From Paenibacillus sp. GSMTC-2017 (GTDB lineage: Bacteria > Bacillota > Bacilli > Paenibacillales > Paenibacillaceae): a stretch of 64,000 bases of DNA. This document shows positions 44,852-53,593 of the stretch, one piece after another. The translations under genes and the position numbers were made by a program. Every line of letters begins with the position of its first letter. Position 1 is the stretch's first letter. The notes below the pieces were generated by a model. That model was not told where the DNA came from, did no database searches, and worked only from the letters and a program-made list of their open reading frames with translations. Location of the stretch: positions 602,208-666,207 of the forward strand of contig NZ_JAECMT010000003.1 of NCBI RefSeq assembly GCF_016019935.1. Direction: 5' to 3'.

Positions 44852-45784
44852 ATGACAAAAACACTTATTTTTGGTCACAAAAACCCGGATACGGATACGA
44901 TTACTTCGGCTATCGCATACGCAGAGCTGAAAAGCAAACTGGGTGCAAACGTTGAGGCTGTCCGTCTAGGCGAAATTAACGGTGAAACACAATACGCACT
45001 AAACTATTTCGGAATTGAAGCACCTCGTCTTGTTGAGAACGTAGCTGACGAAGCAAAAGACGTTATTCTTGTCGATCATAACGAGCGCCAACAAAGCGCT
45101 AATGACATTGATAAAGTACGCGTTGTAGAAGTAATCGATCACCACCGTATTGCTAACTTTGAAACGAGCGGTCCACTTTATTTCCGCGCTGAACCTGTTG
45201 GTTGTACAGCTACAATTCTTAACAAGCTATACAAAGAAAACGGTGTAGCTATCCGTAAGGAAATCGCAGGTCTTATGTTGTCTGCAATCATCTCTGACTC
45301 TTTGTTGTTCAAATCACCAACTTGTACAGAACAAGATGTTGCTGCTGCACGTGAGCTAGCTGAAATCGCTGGTGTTGACGCTGATGTTTACGGATTGGAC
45401 ATGCTTAAAGCAGGTGCTGATCTTAGCGACAAAACAATTGCACAGCTGATCTCCCTTGATGCAAAAGAGTTCTCGATGGGCAATTACAAAGTTGAGATCG
45501 CTCAAGTTAACGCGGTTGACACTAACGATGTATTGAACCGTCAAGCTGAGCTAGAGAGCGCTTTGAACGAAATTATTGCAGCTAAAGGTCTAGATCTGTT
45601 CGTACTAGTTGTAACAGATATTCTTAACAACGATTCCATTGCTCTTGCTTTGGGTAACAAAACAGAAGCAGTAGAAAAAGCTTACAATGTAACATTGGAC
45701 GATAACAAAGCAGTACTTAAAGGTGTTGTATCCCGCAAATCGCAAATCGTTCCTGTTTTGACAGAAACACTAAGCGCAATGTAA
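44852..45784 (+). CDS. ppaC: Manganese-dependent inorganic pyrophosphatase
   Basis: 310 residues with the family-II pyrophosphatase DHH pattern: [19 protein letters not shown] (metal His/Asp), [13 protein letters not shown], and [10 protein letters not shown]. The DHHA2 domain includes [11 protein letters not shown]. Known role: hydrolyses PPi using Mn2+ or Co2+ and drives biosynthetic reactions. AAGGAG is close to the ATG. Codon use is rich in highly used codons, as expected of an abundant enzyme. Confidence 0.96.
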   Translation: MTKTLIFGHKNPDTDTITSAIAYAELKSKLGANVEAVRLGEINGETQYALNYFGIEAPRLVENVADEAKDVILVDHNERQQSANDIDKVRVVEVIDHHRIANFETSGPLYFRAEPVGCTATILNKLYKENGVAIRKEIAGLMLSAIISDSLLFKSPTCTEQDVAAARELAEIAGVDADVYGLDMLKAGADLSDKTIAQLISLDAKEFSMGNYKVEIAQVNAVDTNDVLNRQAELESALNEIIAAKGLDLFVLVVTDILNNDSIALALGNKTEAVEKAYNVTLDDNKAVLKGVVSRKSQIVPVLTETLSAM

Positions 45785-45810
45785 GATATGAATTAAATTC
45801 ACTTTGTGTT

Positions 45811-45851
45811 AGGCAGTCTGGAGCTTCGTTATGAAGCCTCAGGCTGCCTTT
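45811..45851 (+). terminator. Terminator after ppaC
   Basis: AGGCAGTCTGGAGCTTC pairs with GAAGCCTCAGGCTGCCT, a long stem with a moderate T tail (TTTACG). Confidence 0.6.
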
Positions 45852-45885
45852 ACGTATTTTGCTAGAGATAAGGGGTAGATGGATC

Positions 45886-46188
45886 ATGTTTAGCATTCAA
45901 GAATTCAGCATCGAGAAGATAAGAGACCCGTACGGCATTTTGTCAGGAGAACGTTTCGAGCTTCTGCTTGATCTAGAGGTCGAAGATGATGACGAGTTGT
46001 ATTTGGAAGAAGGAGTCAGATTACGTGTCGTCTATGTAAAAGAGGAAGATGGCAGCTCGCGCATTGTGAAATATGAGTTTCTTAACGCCTCTACGAACGG
46101 ATATGTAGATATGGAAATGGAAGCTGAAGAACAAGCTTTCGTGGATGCTTTTTGTAAGGAGCAATTGGAGTTGCCTCTTGAAGATTAG
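45886..46188 (+). CDS. Small acidic protein, DUF6509-like
   Basis: 100 residues from the ATG at 45886 with AAGGGGT upstream. The sequence (FSIEKIRDPYGILSGERFEL at the N-terminus, then YLEEGVRLRVVYVKEEDG) resembles DUF6509, from memory; the family has been mislabelled pullulanase in some annotations. No transport or catalytic motif is visible. Strongly acidic overall. Monocistronic, followed by a long terminator. Confidence 0.6.
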   Translation: MFSIQEFSIEKIRDPYGILSGERFELLLDLEVEDDDELYLEEGVRLRVVYVKEEDGSSRIVKYEFLNASTNGYVDMEMEAEEQAFVDAFCKEQLELPLED

Positions 46189-46225
46189 TTGTAGTTGTAT
46201 CCGTTAATATAGTTGCGATAATGAA

Positions 46226-46268
46226 AAAGGACCTCTTCCCACCTTGCAGTGGGTATAGAGGTCCTTTC
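46226..46268. terminator. Terminator between convergent genes
   Basis: AAAGGACCTC (46226-46235) pairs with GAGGTCCTTT (46258-46267), with inner CCCAC/GTGGG pairs. A run of A precedes the left arm and T residues follow, so it serves both strands. Confidence 0.85.
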
Positions 46269-46286
46269 GCTTATTTTCCGTAACGA

Positions 46287-46931
46287 TTACAGTTTCAGTT
46301 TAAACGACTTTTTCGTCAAAGGGTACAGCCACTTTACACCGCTTGGCGTAAGGGTGTCCGCCACAAGATGAGAAACGTAGCCTAACATTGCTGTTACGGC
46401 CAAGCCATTTACGGCAAGCTCCTGTTCAAGACCCCATCCAATCCATCCCCAAAACGGGATAATCCAAATCGTATGTGTCATCCCTCTATGAGCTAGCCAA
46501 GGCGCCCAGCCTACGAACAAACCGAGCCCCATTAACCACGTTTGGTCATGCGAAAGTCCATGATAGATAAGATATAGTCCAACGAGACTAACAAGTGCAT
46601 TTCGTACGAATCCTTGTTTCATGACTAATCCAACTAGGACTGCGGCGAAGCCGCCACCAGCTATAATAGGCGATATGTACTTGTCGGATAGGAAGAAATA
46701 AGCGATTAAAATGAGATATACTACTCCTGCCCAAAGTGAAAACTCACGAATCTGTTTGCTGAGCTTCGTTATTTTGCTCGTAAGCATACTTGGACCGTCC
46801 AAATCCGCACATAATGCTGAAAATCCAGCGACGCTAGCGAAAAGTGCGATATTGACTAGATCATGTGAAAAATAGATGGCTGAAGCCGCACCAACAGCTG
46901 CTCCTATTGCTAGATGTGTTTTTCCTGTCAT
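46287..46931 (-). CDS. YdjM-like membrane-bound metal-dependent hydrolase
   Basis: 214 residues with about five membrane segments. The conserved metal-binding pattern of the YdjM/LexA-regulated inner membrane family is seen: KTHLAIGAA (His), DLDGPSML, and LAHRGMTHTIWIIP with paired His residues. SHLVADTLTPSGVKWLYP (H, D) closes the set. AGGAGGAC is before the ATG. An attenuator-like leader RNA lies upstream (46981-47082). Substrate is unknown. Confidence 0.82.
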   Translation of the reverse strand: MTGKTHLAIGAAVGAASAIYFSHDLVNIALFASVAGFSALCADLDGPSMLTSKITKLSKQIREFSLWAGVVYLILIAYFFLSDKYISPIIAGGGFAAVLVGLVMKQGFVRNALVSLVGLYLIYHGLSHDQTWLMGLGLFVGWAPWLAHRGMTHTIWIIPFWGWIGWGLEQELAVNGLAVTAMLGYVSHLVADTLTPSGVKWLYPLTKKSFKLKL

Positions 46932-46980
46932 AATGTCCTCCTGTGTCTGACTTAGATGATTAGGGCGTTTGAAGTGAAAT

Positions 46981-47082
46981 AAAAAAACCTTTGCAAAGGT
47001 GCAAAGGTCAGTTACACGGATTCCTCGATTAAAGGTTGTTCTGAATTAACGCACTTACCTTCAATTTATCTAGTTTATTTTA
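46981..47082 (-). promoter_or_regulatory. Attenuator-like leader RNA upstream of the YdjM-like gene
   Basis: On the minus strand a short RNA starts near 47070 and ends in a terminator at 47008-46981: ACCTTTGCA, CCTT loop, TGCAAAGGT, seven T. Upstream, TTGAAGGT (47064-47057) can pair with ACCTTTAA (47036-47029); AAGGT could instead pair with ACCTT of the terminator stem. The exclusive pairings suggest a riboregulator. No known riboswitch signature was recognised. A short GTG CGT TAA frame lies after AAGG. Confidence 0.55.
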
Positions 47083-47106
47083 GCATTTTGAAGGATACAT
47101 TGACAA
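47077..47106 (-). promoter_or_regulatory. Promoter of the YdjM-like leader
   Basis: On the minus strand -35 TTGTCA (47106-47101) and -10 TAAAAT (47082-47077) are spaced 18 bp. Confidence 0.6.
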
Positions 47107-47190
47107 TGAAAAGCTTTCATGTAATTATTCAAGTTAAAATTAGTAGAATGAAGTATTGTATTTCCTTAAGACGTAATTATCGGGTTAGCA

Positions 47191-47199
47191 TGCTATAAT
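47191..47199 (+). promoter_or_regulatory. Extended -10 promoter of the ArsR-family gene
   Basis: TGCTATAAT is a perfect extended -10 (TGnTATAAT), 33 bp before the start codon. No good -35 hexamer is seen at standard spacing, as is usual for extended -10 promoters. Confidence 0.6.
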
Positions 47200-47232
47200 G
47201 GGCATTAACAATTACAGGGTTGGTGAGATAAG

Positions 47233-47601
47233 ATGGATAACGGAATGACAGTTGCAGCATGTGATGATTCATGTGCGGGGACAGAAGCGGATATCGAAAC
47301 CGTCAAAAGCAAGTTAGTTGATGATCATACAGCAATTGAACTTGCTGATCTATTTAAGGCACTTGGCGATCCAACTCGGATACGTATTATTGATGCCTTG
47401 CTCCAATCGGAATTATGTGTTCATGATTTGACGGAAGTGCTCGGAATGGGCCAATCTGCCATATCTCATCAATTAAGACTGCTCCGTAATATGCGTATTG
47501 TGAAGCGGCGTAAAGTAGGGAAAACGGTATTTTATTCACTCGATGATGATCATGTAGAGCAGTTGATTGTGTTGACGCTACAGCATCTTAAGCATGAATA
47601 A
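47233..47601 (+). CDS. ArsR/SmtB-family metal-sensing repressor (CzrA/CadC-like)
   Basis: 122 residues. Winged HTH segment: ELADLFKALGDPTRIRIIDAL and MGQSAISHQLRLLRN. Two metal sites can be read: a Cys-rich N-terminus with C-x3-C (ACDDSC) plus Cys in SELCVHDL, like the CadC alpha3N site, and a C-terminal DxH-x10-H-x2-H in DDHVEQLIVLTLQHLKH, the zinc alpha5 site of SmtB/CzrA. Known role: releases DNA on binding Zn, Co, Cd or Pb. It probably controls czcD downstream. Confidence 0.92.
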   Translation: MDNGMTVAACDDSCAGTEADIETVKSKLVDDHTAIELADLFKALGDPTRIRIIDALLQSELCVHDLTEVLGMGQSAISHQLRLLRNMRIVKRRKVGKTVFYSLDDDHVEQLIVLTLQHLKHE

Positions 47602-47650
47602 GAAGTTATATTGATTACTCAAATTCAATTAAACTATGAATCTTTCGAAG

Positions 47651-47709
47651 ACCATATTATTCGTTCGTGCTCGTGTTAAAGAGTATTGACGAATCGTATG
47701 GTTTTTTTT
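47651..47709 (+). terminator. Terminator after the ArsR-family gene
   Basis: ACCATA..ATTCGT (47651-47664) pairs with ACGAAT..TATGGT (47689-47702), with eight T after it. It separates the regulator gene from the czcD promoter. Confidence 0.8.
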
Positions 47710-47814
47710 GCTATCTAAAATATGAACGGACTACGTCGGCTTTGAATAGTAATGAGTGGAATATAAATCGCAAGGTGTATTCCATAGGCAAAAGAGGGTA
47801 TTAATAAAAAGAAG

Positions 47815-47865
47815 TTGCATATAGGAAATCGATACCATATAATACATATGAGCACATATTCATAT
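47815..47865 (+). promoter_or_regulatory. czcD promoter with ArsR/SmtB-type operator
   Basis: -35 TTGCAT (47815-47820) and perfect -10 TATAAT (47838-47843), 17-bp spacing. Downstream, ATATGA...TCATAT (47846-47865) forms a 20-bp dyad matching at 14 of 20 positions, similar to the CzrA/SmtB operator TGAACA..TTCA pattern. It covers the transcription start, so repressor binding would block initiation. Confidence 0.75.
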
Positions 47866-47904
47866 ATTGATATTAACGTTTAATTAGAAGCAGGAGGGTA
47901 CGCT

Positions 47905-48933
47905 ATGAGTGACAAACATGATCACAAAAATAAAGATGAGCATGAGCACAATCACACTCACGAACATGGGCAGGAGAGCTGTGGGCATGACCATAGCCAT
48001 AATCACGGACATAGTCACCACCACGGGCATGGACACTCTCATGGCCATGGTCATCACCACCATGGTCCAAACAACAAAGCAGGACTTTTAATTGCTCTTA
48101 TTATTACTTCAGGCATTATGTTTCTTGAATTTTTTGGTGGATTAATTACGAATTCACTTGCACTTTTATCCGATTCAGGTCATATGCTTAGCGATGCAGC
48201 TGCGCTTGCACTTAGCCTCGCTGCGATGTATATTGCTGCGAAAGCGGCTACTCGCAAAAAAACATTTGGATATCATCGCTTTGAAGTGTTAGCTGCACTG
48301 CTTAATGGCGTTACATTATTTGTTATCGCAGGATTTATTATTGCGGAAGCAATTGAAAGGTTCAATGAACCTCCGACGGTAGCAAGTGGTTCTATGATGA
48401 TTATTGCTAGCATCGGGTTATTAGCTAATCTTGCAAGTGCATGGTTTCTCATACGTAAGGGTGATGTGAAAGGTAATTTGAACGTTCGTAGCGCTTATTT
48501 GCACGTATTGGGAGATGCACTTGGTTCAGTTGGTGCGATTGTAGCAGGCTTACTCATGCAGTTATTTTCGTGGTATATCGCTGATCCAATTATAAGTGTA
48601 GTTGTTGCACTACTTATATTGAAAGGTGCATGGGGAATTATTAGATCCACTATTCACATTTTGATGGAAGGGACTCCTGAATCAATTAATGTAGAGAAGG
48701 TAAAGACAACATTGCTGATTATCGACGGGGTCAAGGATGTTCATGATCTGCATATTTGGACGGTAACTTCAGGGATTGACTCTCTTTCTTGCCATTTGCT
48801 TATCGAAGATCAGGCTGATAGTCAGCTTATACTGCAACAAGCAATTAAAGAGTTAGAGGAAAAGTTCCAGCTTCAACATACAACCATTCAAATTGAAAAG
48901 TCTGGCATTCAGCATGCGGAGTTGAAAATTTAA
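47905..48933 (+). CDS. czcD: CzcD-like cation diffusion facilitator with His-rich N-terminus
   Basis: 342 residues. The first about 55 residues hold over 20 histidines in HxH clusters, a likely cytosolic metal buffer. Six membrane helices follow, with the HxxxD metal sites of CDF transporters: LLSDSGHMLSDAAALALS in TM2 and YLHVLGDALGSVGAIVAG in TM5. The C-terminal dimer domain has VHDLHIWTVTSG. Known role: proton-coupled export of Zn2+, Cd2+ or Co2+. Operator and ArsR-family repressor upstream indicate metal induction. Confidence 0.95.
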   Translation: MSDKHDHKNKDEHEHNHTHEHGQESCGHDHSHNHGHSHHHGHGHSHGHGHHHHGPNNKAGLLIALIITSGIMFLEFFGGLITNSLALLSDSGHMLSDAAALALSLAAMYIAAKAATRKKTFGYHRFEVLAALLNGVTLFVIAGFIIAEAIERFNEPPTVASGSMMIIASIGLLANLASAWFLIRKGDVKGNLNVRSAYLHVLGDALGSVGAIVAGLLMQLFSWYIADPIISVVVALLILKGAWGIIRSTIHILMEGTPESINVEKVKTTLLIIDGVKDVHDLHIWTVTSGIDSLSCHLLIEDQADSQLILQQAIKELEEKFQLQHTTIQIEKSGIQHAELKI

Positions 48934-49054
48934 AAAGTACGGGCGGTGCTTAAGTTAGATTGTTGCGACGGCATAAATGTTTTTTCTAAATGTTGGCATG
49001 CTATATGTAGAAGTAATGAACTATATTCTACAGCTACTGAAAGGAAGATGTTCG

Positions 49055-49444
49055 TTGTCACAGCAATCAGCTATATTATTCGACTTTAGTGATGGCAAAA
49101 GCGCTCATTTAGCATGTGATATGTTGCAGGAGCTAGGTTACGAGCCGGTTATGCATAATACTAATCGTATGCATATTCATGTCGAGGGAAGCGACTTGAC
49201 GTCAGCACTCGAAATCGCCCAGTCACATGGCGGCCAACTAGTGGAGCAAACGGAAATTGGAGCGGAAACAATTACGAATACGGCTTATGCGCTAGATGCT
49301 ATTACGATACCTGCTCATGTGGTTAATGAAGATTGGATCAATGAAGAGGAGTTTCATAATCGCGATTCTGTAGCAAATAATGATAATGAGTTTCTGCCAG
49401 ACCCAGAGGAATATAACCATTTCACTGGTGATGTTCACATTTAA
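49055..49444 (+). CDS. Small protein downstream of czcD, unknown function
   Basis: 129 residues from the TTG at 49055, which has AAGGAAG 7 bases upstream; the earlier ATG frame start at 48977 has no site. The N-terminal half could be a beta-alpha-beta-beta-alpha-beta (ferredoxin-like) fold: SAILFDFSDGKSAHLACDML, then RMHIHVEGSDLTSALEIAQ. The tail is acidic with DEWINEEEFHNR. A His-x-His pair and the position next to czcD hint at metal handling, but this is inference. No family is recognised. Confidence 0.6.
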   Translation: MSQQSAILFDFSDGKSAHLACDMLQELGYEPVMHNTNRMHIHVEGSDLTSALEIAQSHGGQLVEQTEIGAETITNTAYALDAITIPAHVVNEDWINEEEFHNRDSVANNDNEFLPDPEEYNHFTGDVHI

Positions 49445-49598
49445 GTTGACTTGATGAAATACAGGGATCTAATTAAGGCGATTTTTCATTCGAAGTTGGA
49501 TGAGAGATCGCCTTTTGTATATTTTTTGTGAAAATAAAACACCGAAGGGACAGATTGATTTACTAATCCTTCGGCGTTTTTTATCTACTATTATTCGA

Positions 49599-50864
49599 TT
49601 AAGTCAATTTATTTTCCGCAGCATGTTTACCTGCATTGTAACCAGTTGTGAATGCCGCAGTAATATTATAGCCGCCAGTATAGCCATGGATATCTAATAT
49701 TTCACCGCAGAAATATAAGTTGTTCATGAGCTTTGACTGCATCGATTTTGGATCAATTTCTTTCAGGTTAACTCCGCCACCCGTAACGAAAGCTTCTTCA
49801 ATGGACAATGTCCCGTTTACCATAACGGGGAAAGCTTTCGATAGCTTTGATAACTCTATCCATGCTTGCTTCGGAATGTTGTCATATGTGACATGTTCTT
49901 GTAGTCCAGCTTGCTCTAGCAGCAACGGGATAAGCTTTTCTGGGAAGTAACCTTTTAGTACATTTTTGATACTTTTGCGAGAATCATTTCTGCACAACTC
50001 TAATGTTTGATTGTAAACTTCGTCCGCAGATACATCTGGGGAGAGATCGATCGTTGCTTTTACTTGTTTTCCGCTGTTTTGTTTCATTTCTTTGACGACA
50101 AATTGGCTGCAGCGAAGGACGATAGGACCTGAAATGCCCAAATGGGTAAAAATCATATCCCCATCATGTTGAATGAGCTTTTTACCCTTTGCATTCCATA
50201 TGGATAAAGAAACGCTTCGCAAGGAAAGACCTTGAAGCTCTTTGCTGCGAATAAAAGGTTCCTTTGAAGTTAAAGGTACTTCAGTTGGGAAAAGATCTAT
50301 AATCGTATGTCCCGCTTGCTCTGCCCACGGATATCCATCACCTGTAGAACCGGTTTGCGGGACAGATTTCCCGCCGACAGCAACAATAACAGCACCAGCA
50401 CGAATGATTTTACCTGATTTCAACTTAACGCCGACTGCACTGCCATTTTCATAAATAATTTTATCAACAGGACTGTTGACCGAAATGTCCACACCAAGAG
50501 CGCGAACTTTGTTTACTAAAGCATCAACAACCGTTTTTGCCTTATCACTAACAGGAAACATCCTGCCATTATCTTCTTCCTTCAGCCGAATGCCAAGAGC
50601 TTCAAAGAAAGCCATAATATCGCGATTATTAAAAACAGCCAAAGGGCTATATAAATATCTACCATTTCCCGGAATATTTTTAATTAATTCGTCCATTTCC
50701 TTAGCATTCGTAACATTGCAACGGCCTCCGCCAGAAATACCTAACTTTCTTCCTAGCTTGTCTCCCTTATCAAGAAGCAGCACCTTTGCGCCATGTTCAC
50801 CTGCCGATACACTTGCCATTAGACCGGAAGATCCGGCTCCTACTACTATTACATCATAGTTCAT
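49599..50864 (-). CDS. BaiN/HI0933-type NAD(P)/FAD-dependent oxidoreductase
   Basis: 421 residues from the ATG at 50864, which sits 7 bases after TAGGAGC. N-terminal dinucleotide-binding fingerprint VVGAGSSGLMASVSAGEHG and the following GDKLGRKLGISGGGRCN. The C-terminus ends with FCGEILDIHGYTGGYNITAAF. Known role: flavoproteins of the HI0933 family, with BaiN as a bile-acid reductase relative; the substrate is unknown. A TGTAAA-CGT-TTTACA dyad lies in the upstream region. Confidence 0.88.
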   Translation of the reverse strand: MNYDVIVVGAGSSGLMASVSAGEHGAKVLLLDKGDKLGRKLGISGGGRCNVTNAKEMDELIKNIPGNGRYLYSPLAVFNNRDIMAFFEALGIRLKEEDNGRMFPVSDKAKTVVDALVNKVRALGVDISVNSPVDKIIYENGSAVGVKLKSGKIIRAGAVIVAVGGKSVPQTGSTGDGYPWAEQAGHTIIDLFPTEVPLTSKEPFIRSKELQGLSLRSVSLSIWNAKGKKLIQHDGDMIFTHLGISGPIVLRCSQFVVKEMKQNSGKQVKATIDLSPDVSADEVYNQTLELCRNDSRKSIKNVLKGYFPEKLIPLLLEQAGLQEHVTYDNIPKQAWIELSKLSKAFPVMVNGTLSIEEAFVTGGGVNLKEIDPKSMQSKLMNNLYFCGEILDIHGYTGGYNITAAFTTGYNAGKHAAENKLT

Positions 50865-50887
50865 AATCATGCTCCTACAAAATCGAT

Positions 50888-50902
50888 TGTAAACGTTTTA
50901 CA
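50888..50902. promoter_or_regulatory. Dyad between the flavoprotein and hydrolase genes
   Basis: TGTAAA-CGT-TTTACA is a perfect inverted repeat with a cre-like core (AAACG). It lies 24 bp before the flavoprotein start and 71 bp before the hydrolase start. The regulator is unknown. Confidence 0.4.
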
Positions 50903-50972
50903 TTTTCACTATTCAAATTCATGGTTTAAAGTATAATTTAATTATAATACAGGGGCAAGGAGGCAATACGGT

Positions 50973-51812
50973 ATGTTGCGTGAAGAATGGGAAACGTTGG
51001 GAGCTGGAGCGAAGAGGCTCTATGTACGTGAATGGTTACCGAACGATCAGATTGCTAAGGCAGTTGTAGTTATTGCCCATGGGCATGGCGAGCATGGCGA
51101 GCGTTATCAATTTGTAGCCAAGCAATTTACAGAAGCAGGTTATATCGTTGTTGCTTTAGATCATCAAGGTCATGGACGATCTGAAGGAAAACGTGGACAT
51201 ATGATCTCCATAGATGCGGCATTAGATGATACGATGCGTGTTATGGAAGAAGCTCGGAACAGACATCCGGATCTAGCAATGTTCTTATATGGACATAGTA
51301 TGGGCGGTAATATTGCATTCAATTGCACACTGAGGCATAAGCCAGATATAAAAGGTCTTATACTTACGAGCCCGTGGCTGCGCCTTGCGTTTAAGCCACC
51401 TGCAGTTAAAGAATGGCTAGGACGCGGAGTTGCGACTATATTACCTAGTCTACCAATGTCTACACATTTGAAACATGAAGATTTATTCCGTCCGAGTAAG
51501 CTTAACATTCCACCAATTGGAGACGATCCGCTTAACCATACCACTATAACGCCAAAAGCGTATTTAGAAGTCCAAAGGGCTGGTGAGTGGGCTCTACAAA
51601 ATAGAAGCGAGTTACATGTTCCATTGCTTCTTATGCATGGAACAGCGGATCGAGTAACCTCTTATGAAACAAGTAAGCAACTGGCGAAAGATTTAGGCCG
51701 GCAATGTGAATGGGTTTCAGTCGAAGATGGGCTACATGAGCTGCATAACGATACGAATGGTGATAAGGCTGTGAAAAATGTAGTGAAGTGGATGAATGCT
51801 AAGCTCCCATAA
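50973..51812 (+). CDS. Alpha/beta hydrolase (monoacylglycerol lipase-like)
   Basis: 279 residues. The nucleophile elbow is YGHSMGGN; the oxyanion region IAHGHGEHGERY, the lid, and the LMHGTADRVTS and DGLHELHND acid/His ends follow. Known role: serine esterases of the Hydrolase_4 family cleave lysophospholipids or monoacylglycerols. CAAGGAGGCAATAC before the ATG. Followed after 32 bp by the KinB-like kinase gene on the same strand. Confidence 0.9.
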   Translation: MLREEWETLGAGAKRLYVREWLPNDQIAKAVVVIAHGHGEHGERYQFVAKQFTEAGYIVVALDHQGHGRSEGKRGHMISIDAALDDTMRVMEEARNRHPDLAMFLYGHSMGGNIAFNCTLRHKPDIKGLILTSPWLRLAFKPPAVKEWLGRGVATILPSLPMSTHLKHEDLFRPSKLNIPPIGDDPLNHTTITPKAYLEVQRAGEWALQNRSELHVPLLLMHGTADRVTSYETSKQLAKDLGRQCEWVSVEDGLHELHNDTNGDKAVKNVVKWMNAKLP

Positions 51813-51844
51813 AAAATGAATACAAGAAGGAGGCTAGGCTGGCA

Positions 51845-53563
51845 TTGCTAAAGGATCTGCTACTCCAATTTTTCTTATCCGTCTTACCAGTATTTACTTT
51901 TCTTCTTTGGCATGACAAGGAGCGTAGCTGGAAGGGTTACGAAATATTTATTGCAGTAATGAGTGGTATTTCCATGATTCTGTGTATGCTGACGACCTCG
52001 ATGGCGCACGAAAACGAGGTGGATTTCCGCCTCGTACCTTATTTAATTGGCTCACTTTATGGCGGTTACAGAGGAATTATTGGACTGACTGTTCTTTATA
52101 CAGCAATGCATGTTGTAACCTTAAATGAATCTATTGAAATTGTGTTATTTACTTTATTCATCTTAATTATTATGACGATCATGCTTGCTATCCATAGTAC
52201 GTACAGGAATGATCATACGAATCGGAAAAAAAATATCGGAATTTTATTAATATGCTGTATAAGTATATACCTGCTAGTGAGTATGTTTGTATATATGGAT
52301 GAGCACAACATTCCGCTGCAATCGGAACTTAGCGTTCATTTTTTAATTTCAGTCATTGGACTTATTCTTGCAGGCTGGTTATCGATCTACATCATTGAAA
52401 GTATTTATGAGAAGCGGCATCTTATAGGAAAAGTAGAGCTGCTTACAACAAATTATCGCAACGAAGTAGAGAAGCTCCAACAATTTATTGATAAAGCTCC
52501 GCTAGGTGTCATGATCGTTGATCAGAAGGGCATCATTACTCATGTTAATGAAGAGTGCTTGAAGCTTCTTAGTGTGGGTGCCCATTATGTAACTGTTGCA
52601 GGAATGAAAAATAATAATTATAGGGCAGTACTTGAACCGAAGGATGGGAATGTCAGTGCTAGACTGCTGGAGGAAGCTTTACTTGATAAAGTGAGTACTA
52701 CTGTTCCGCATATGGAAGATCAAAAGATAATGTTATACACGAACGTAACATTACGTGATTCGACCAGTCAGCATGTCTCGGGAGCTGTCCTCATTGCACA
52801 AGATGTAACGGAACTTAGTAGGCTTAGAGACGAGATTGGCCGAATGGAGAGATTAAGTTTAGTTGGACAGATGGCTGCAAGTATAACACATGAAATTCGT
52901 AATCCTATGGCAGTCATACGAGGGTTTGTCCAGCTCATTCAAGAGCGAAGTCCGCAAAACCAATTCGAATATTTTAAAATCATATTAAATGAACTTGATC
53001 GCACGAATCTTATCATTAGTGACTTTTTATCACTAGCCCAAAATAGGGAGCTTAAACTGGAACCAGCATCATTAAATGCAAGCATAAACGAGATAGCGCC
53101 ATTGCTTACTGCTGATGCGAATATGAGGGGACAGACAATCGAAGTAGATTTGTACGAAGAATTGCCGCCTATGATGCTTAATGATCGAGAAATTAAACAA
53201 ATGATTCTCAACATTGCTAGAAATGGAATGGAGGCAATGGGTGAGAAAGGTGTTCTTCGAATTGCTACACGTTATAGTGACGAAGAAATTAGTGTACATA
53301 TTTCCGATGAAGGAATGGGCATCCCTCAAGATAAGATTGGGAACTTATTTGAACCGTTTTTTACGACTAAAACAGACGGAACGGGATTAGGGTTGCCGCT
53401 TTGTCTTAGCATTGCAGAGCGTCATCAGGGACATATAGACGTAAAGAGTGCAGAGGGCGAAGGGACAACTTTTATCGTAACATTTAACATATCAAAAATG
53501 GACAAAGGACATACTAACCTTAACCGCATAGATCACTCCGTATCCATAGGAGTGTATAAATGA
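51845..53563 (+). CDS. KinB-like sensor histidine kinase (5TM-LYT / PAS / HisKA)
   Basis: 572 residues from a TTG start. Five or six N-terminal membrane helices of the 5TM-5TMR type, a PAS domain (APLGVMIVDQKGIITHVNEEC), HisKA with the phospho-acceptor His in SITHEIRNPMAVIRGFVQL near residue 347, and HATPase with NGMEAMGEKG, DEGMGIPQDK and GTGLGLPL. Known role: resembles the sporulation kinase KinB. The phospho-relay partner is not encoded here. The ribosome binding site (AAGGAGG) has 11-base spacing. Confidence 0.9.
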   Translation: MLKDLLLQFFLSVLPVFTFLLWHDKERSWKGYEIFIAVMSGISMILCMLTTSMAHENEVDFRLVPYLIGSLYGGYRGIIGLTVLYTAMHVVTLNESIEIVLFTLFILIIMTIMLAIHSTYRNDHTNRKKNIGILLICCISIYLLVSMFVYMDEHNIPLQSELSVHFLISVIGLILAGWLSIYIIESIYEKRHLIGKVELLTTNYRNEVEKLQQFIDKAPLGVMIVDQKGIITHVNEECLKLLSVGAHYVTVAGMKNNNYRAVLEPKDGNVSARLLEEALLDKVSTTVPHMEDQKIMLYTNVTLRDSTSQHVSGAVLIAQDVTELSRLRDEIGRMERLSLVGQMAASITHEIRNPMAVIRGFVQLIQERSPQNQFEYFKIILNELDRTNLIISDFLSLAQNRELKLEPASLNASINEIAPLLTADANMRGQTIEVDLYEELPPMMLNDREIKQMILNIARNGMEAMGEKGVLRIATRYSDEEISVHISDEGMGIPQDKIGNLFEPFFTTKTDGTGLGLPLCLSIAERHQGHIDVKSAEGEGTTFIVTFNISKMDKGHTNLNRIDHSVSIGVYK

Positions 53564-53593
53564 ACGTAATTATTCGGTAAGGAGGAAGGTTCA

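Noticed and set aside
47905..48075. Short repeated CAT/CAC units in the czcD 5' end
   Set aside because: These are codons for the His-rich metal-binding N-terminus, not a CRISPR or repeat array.
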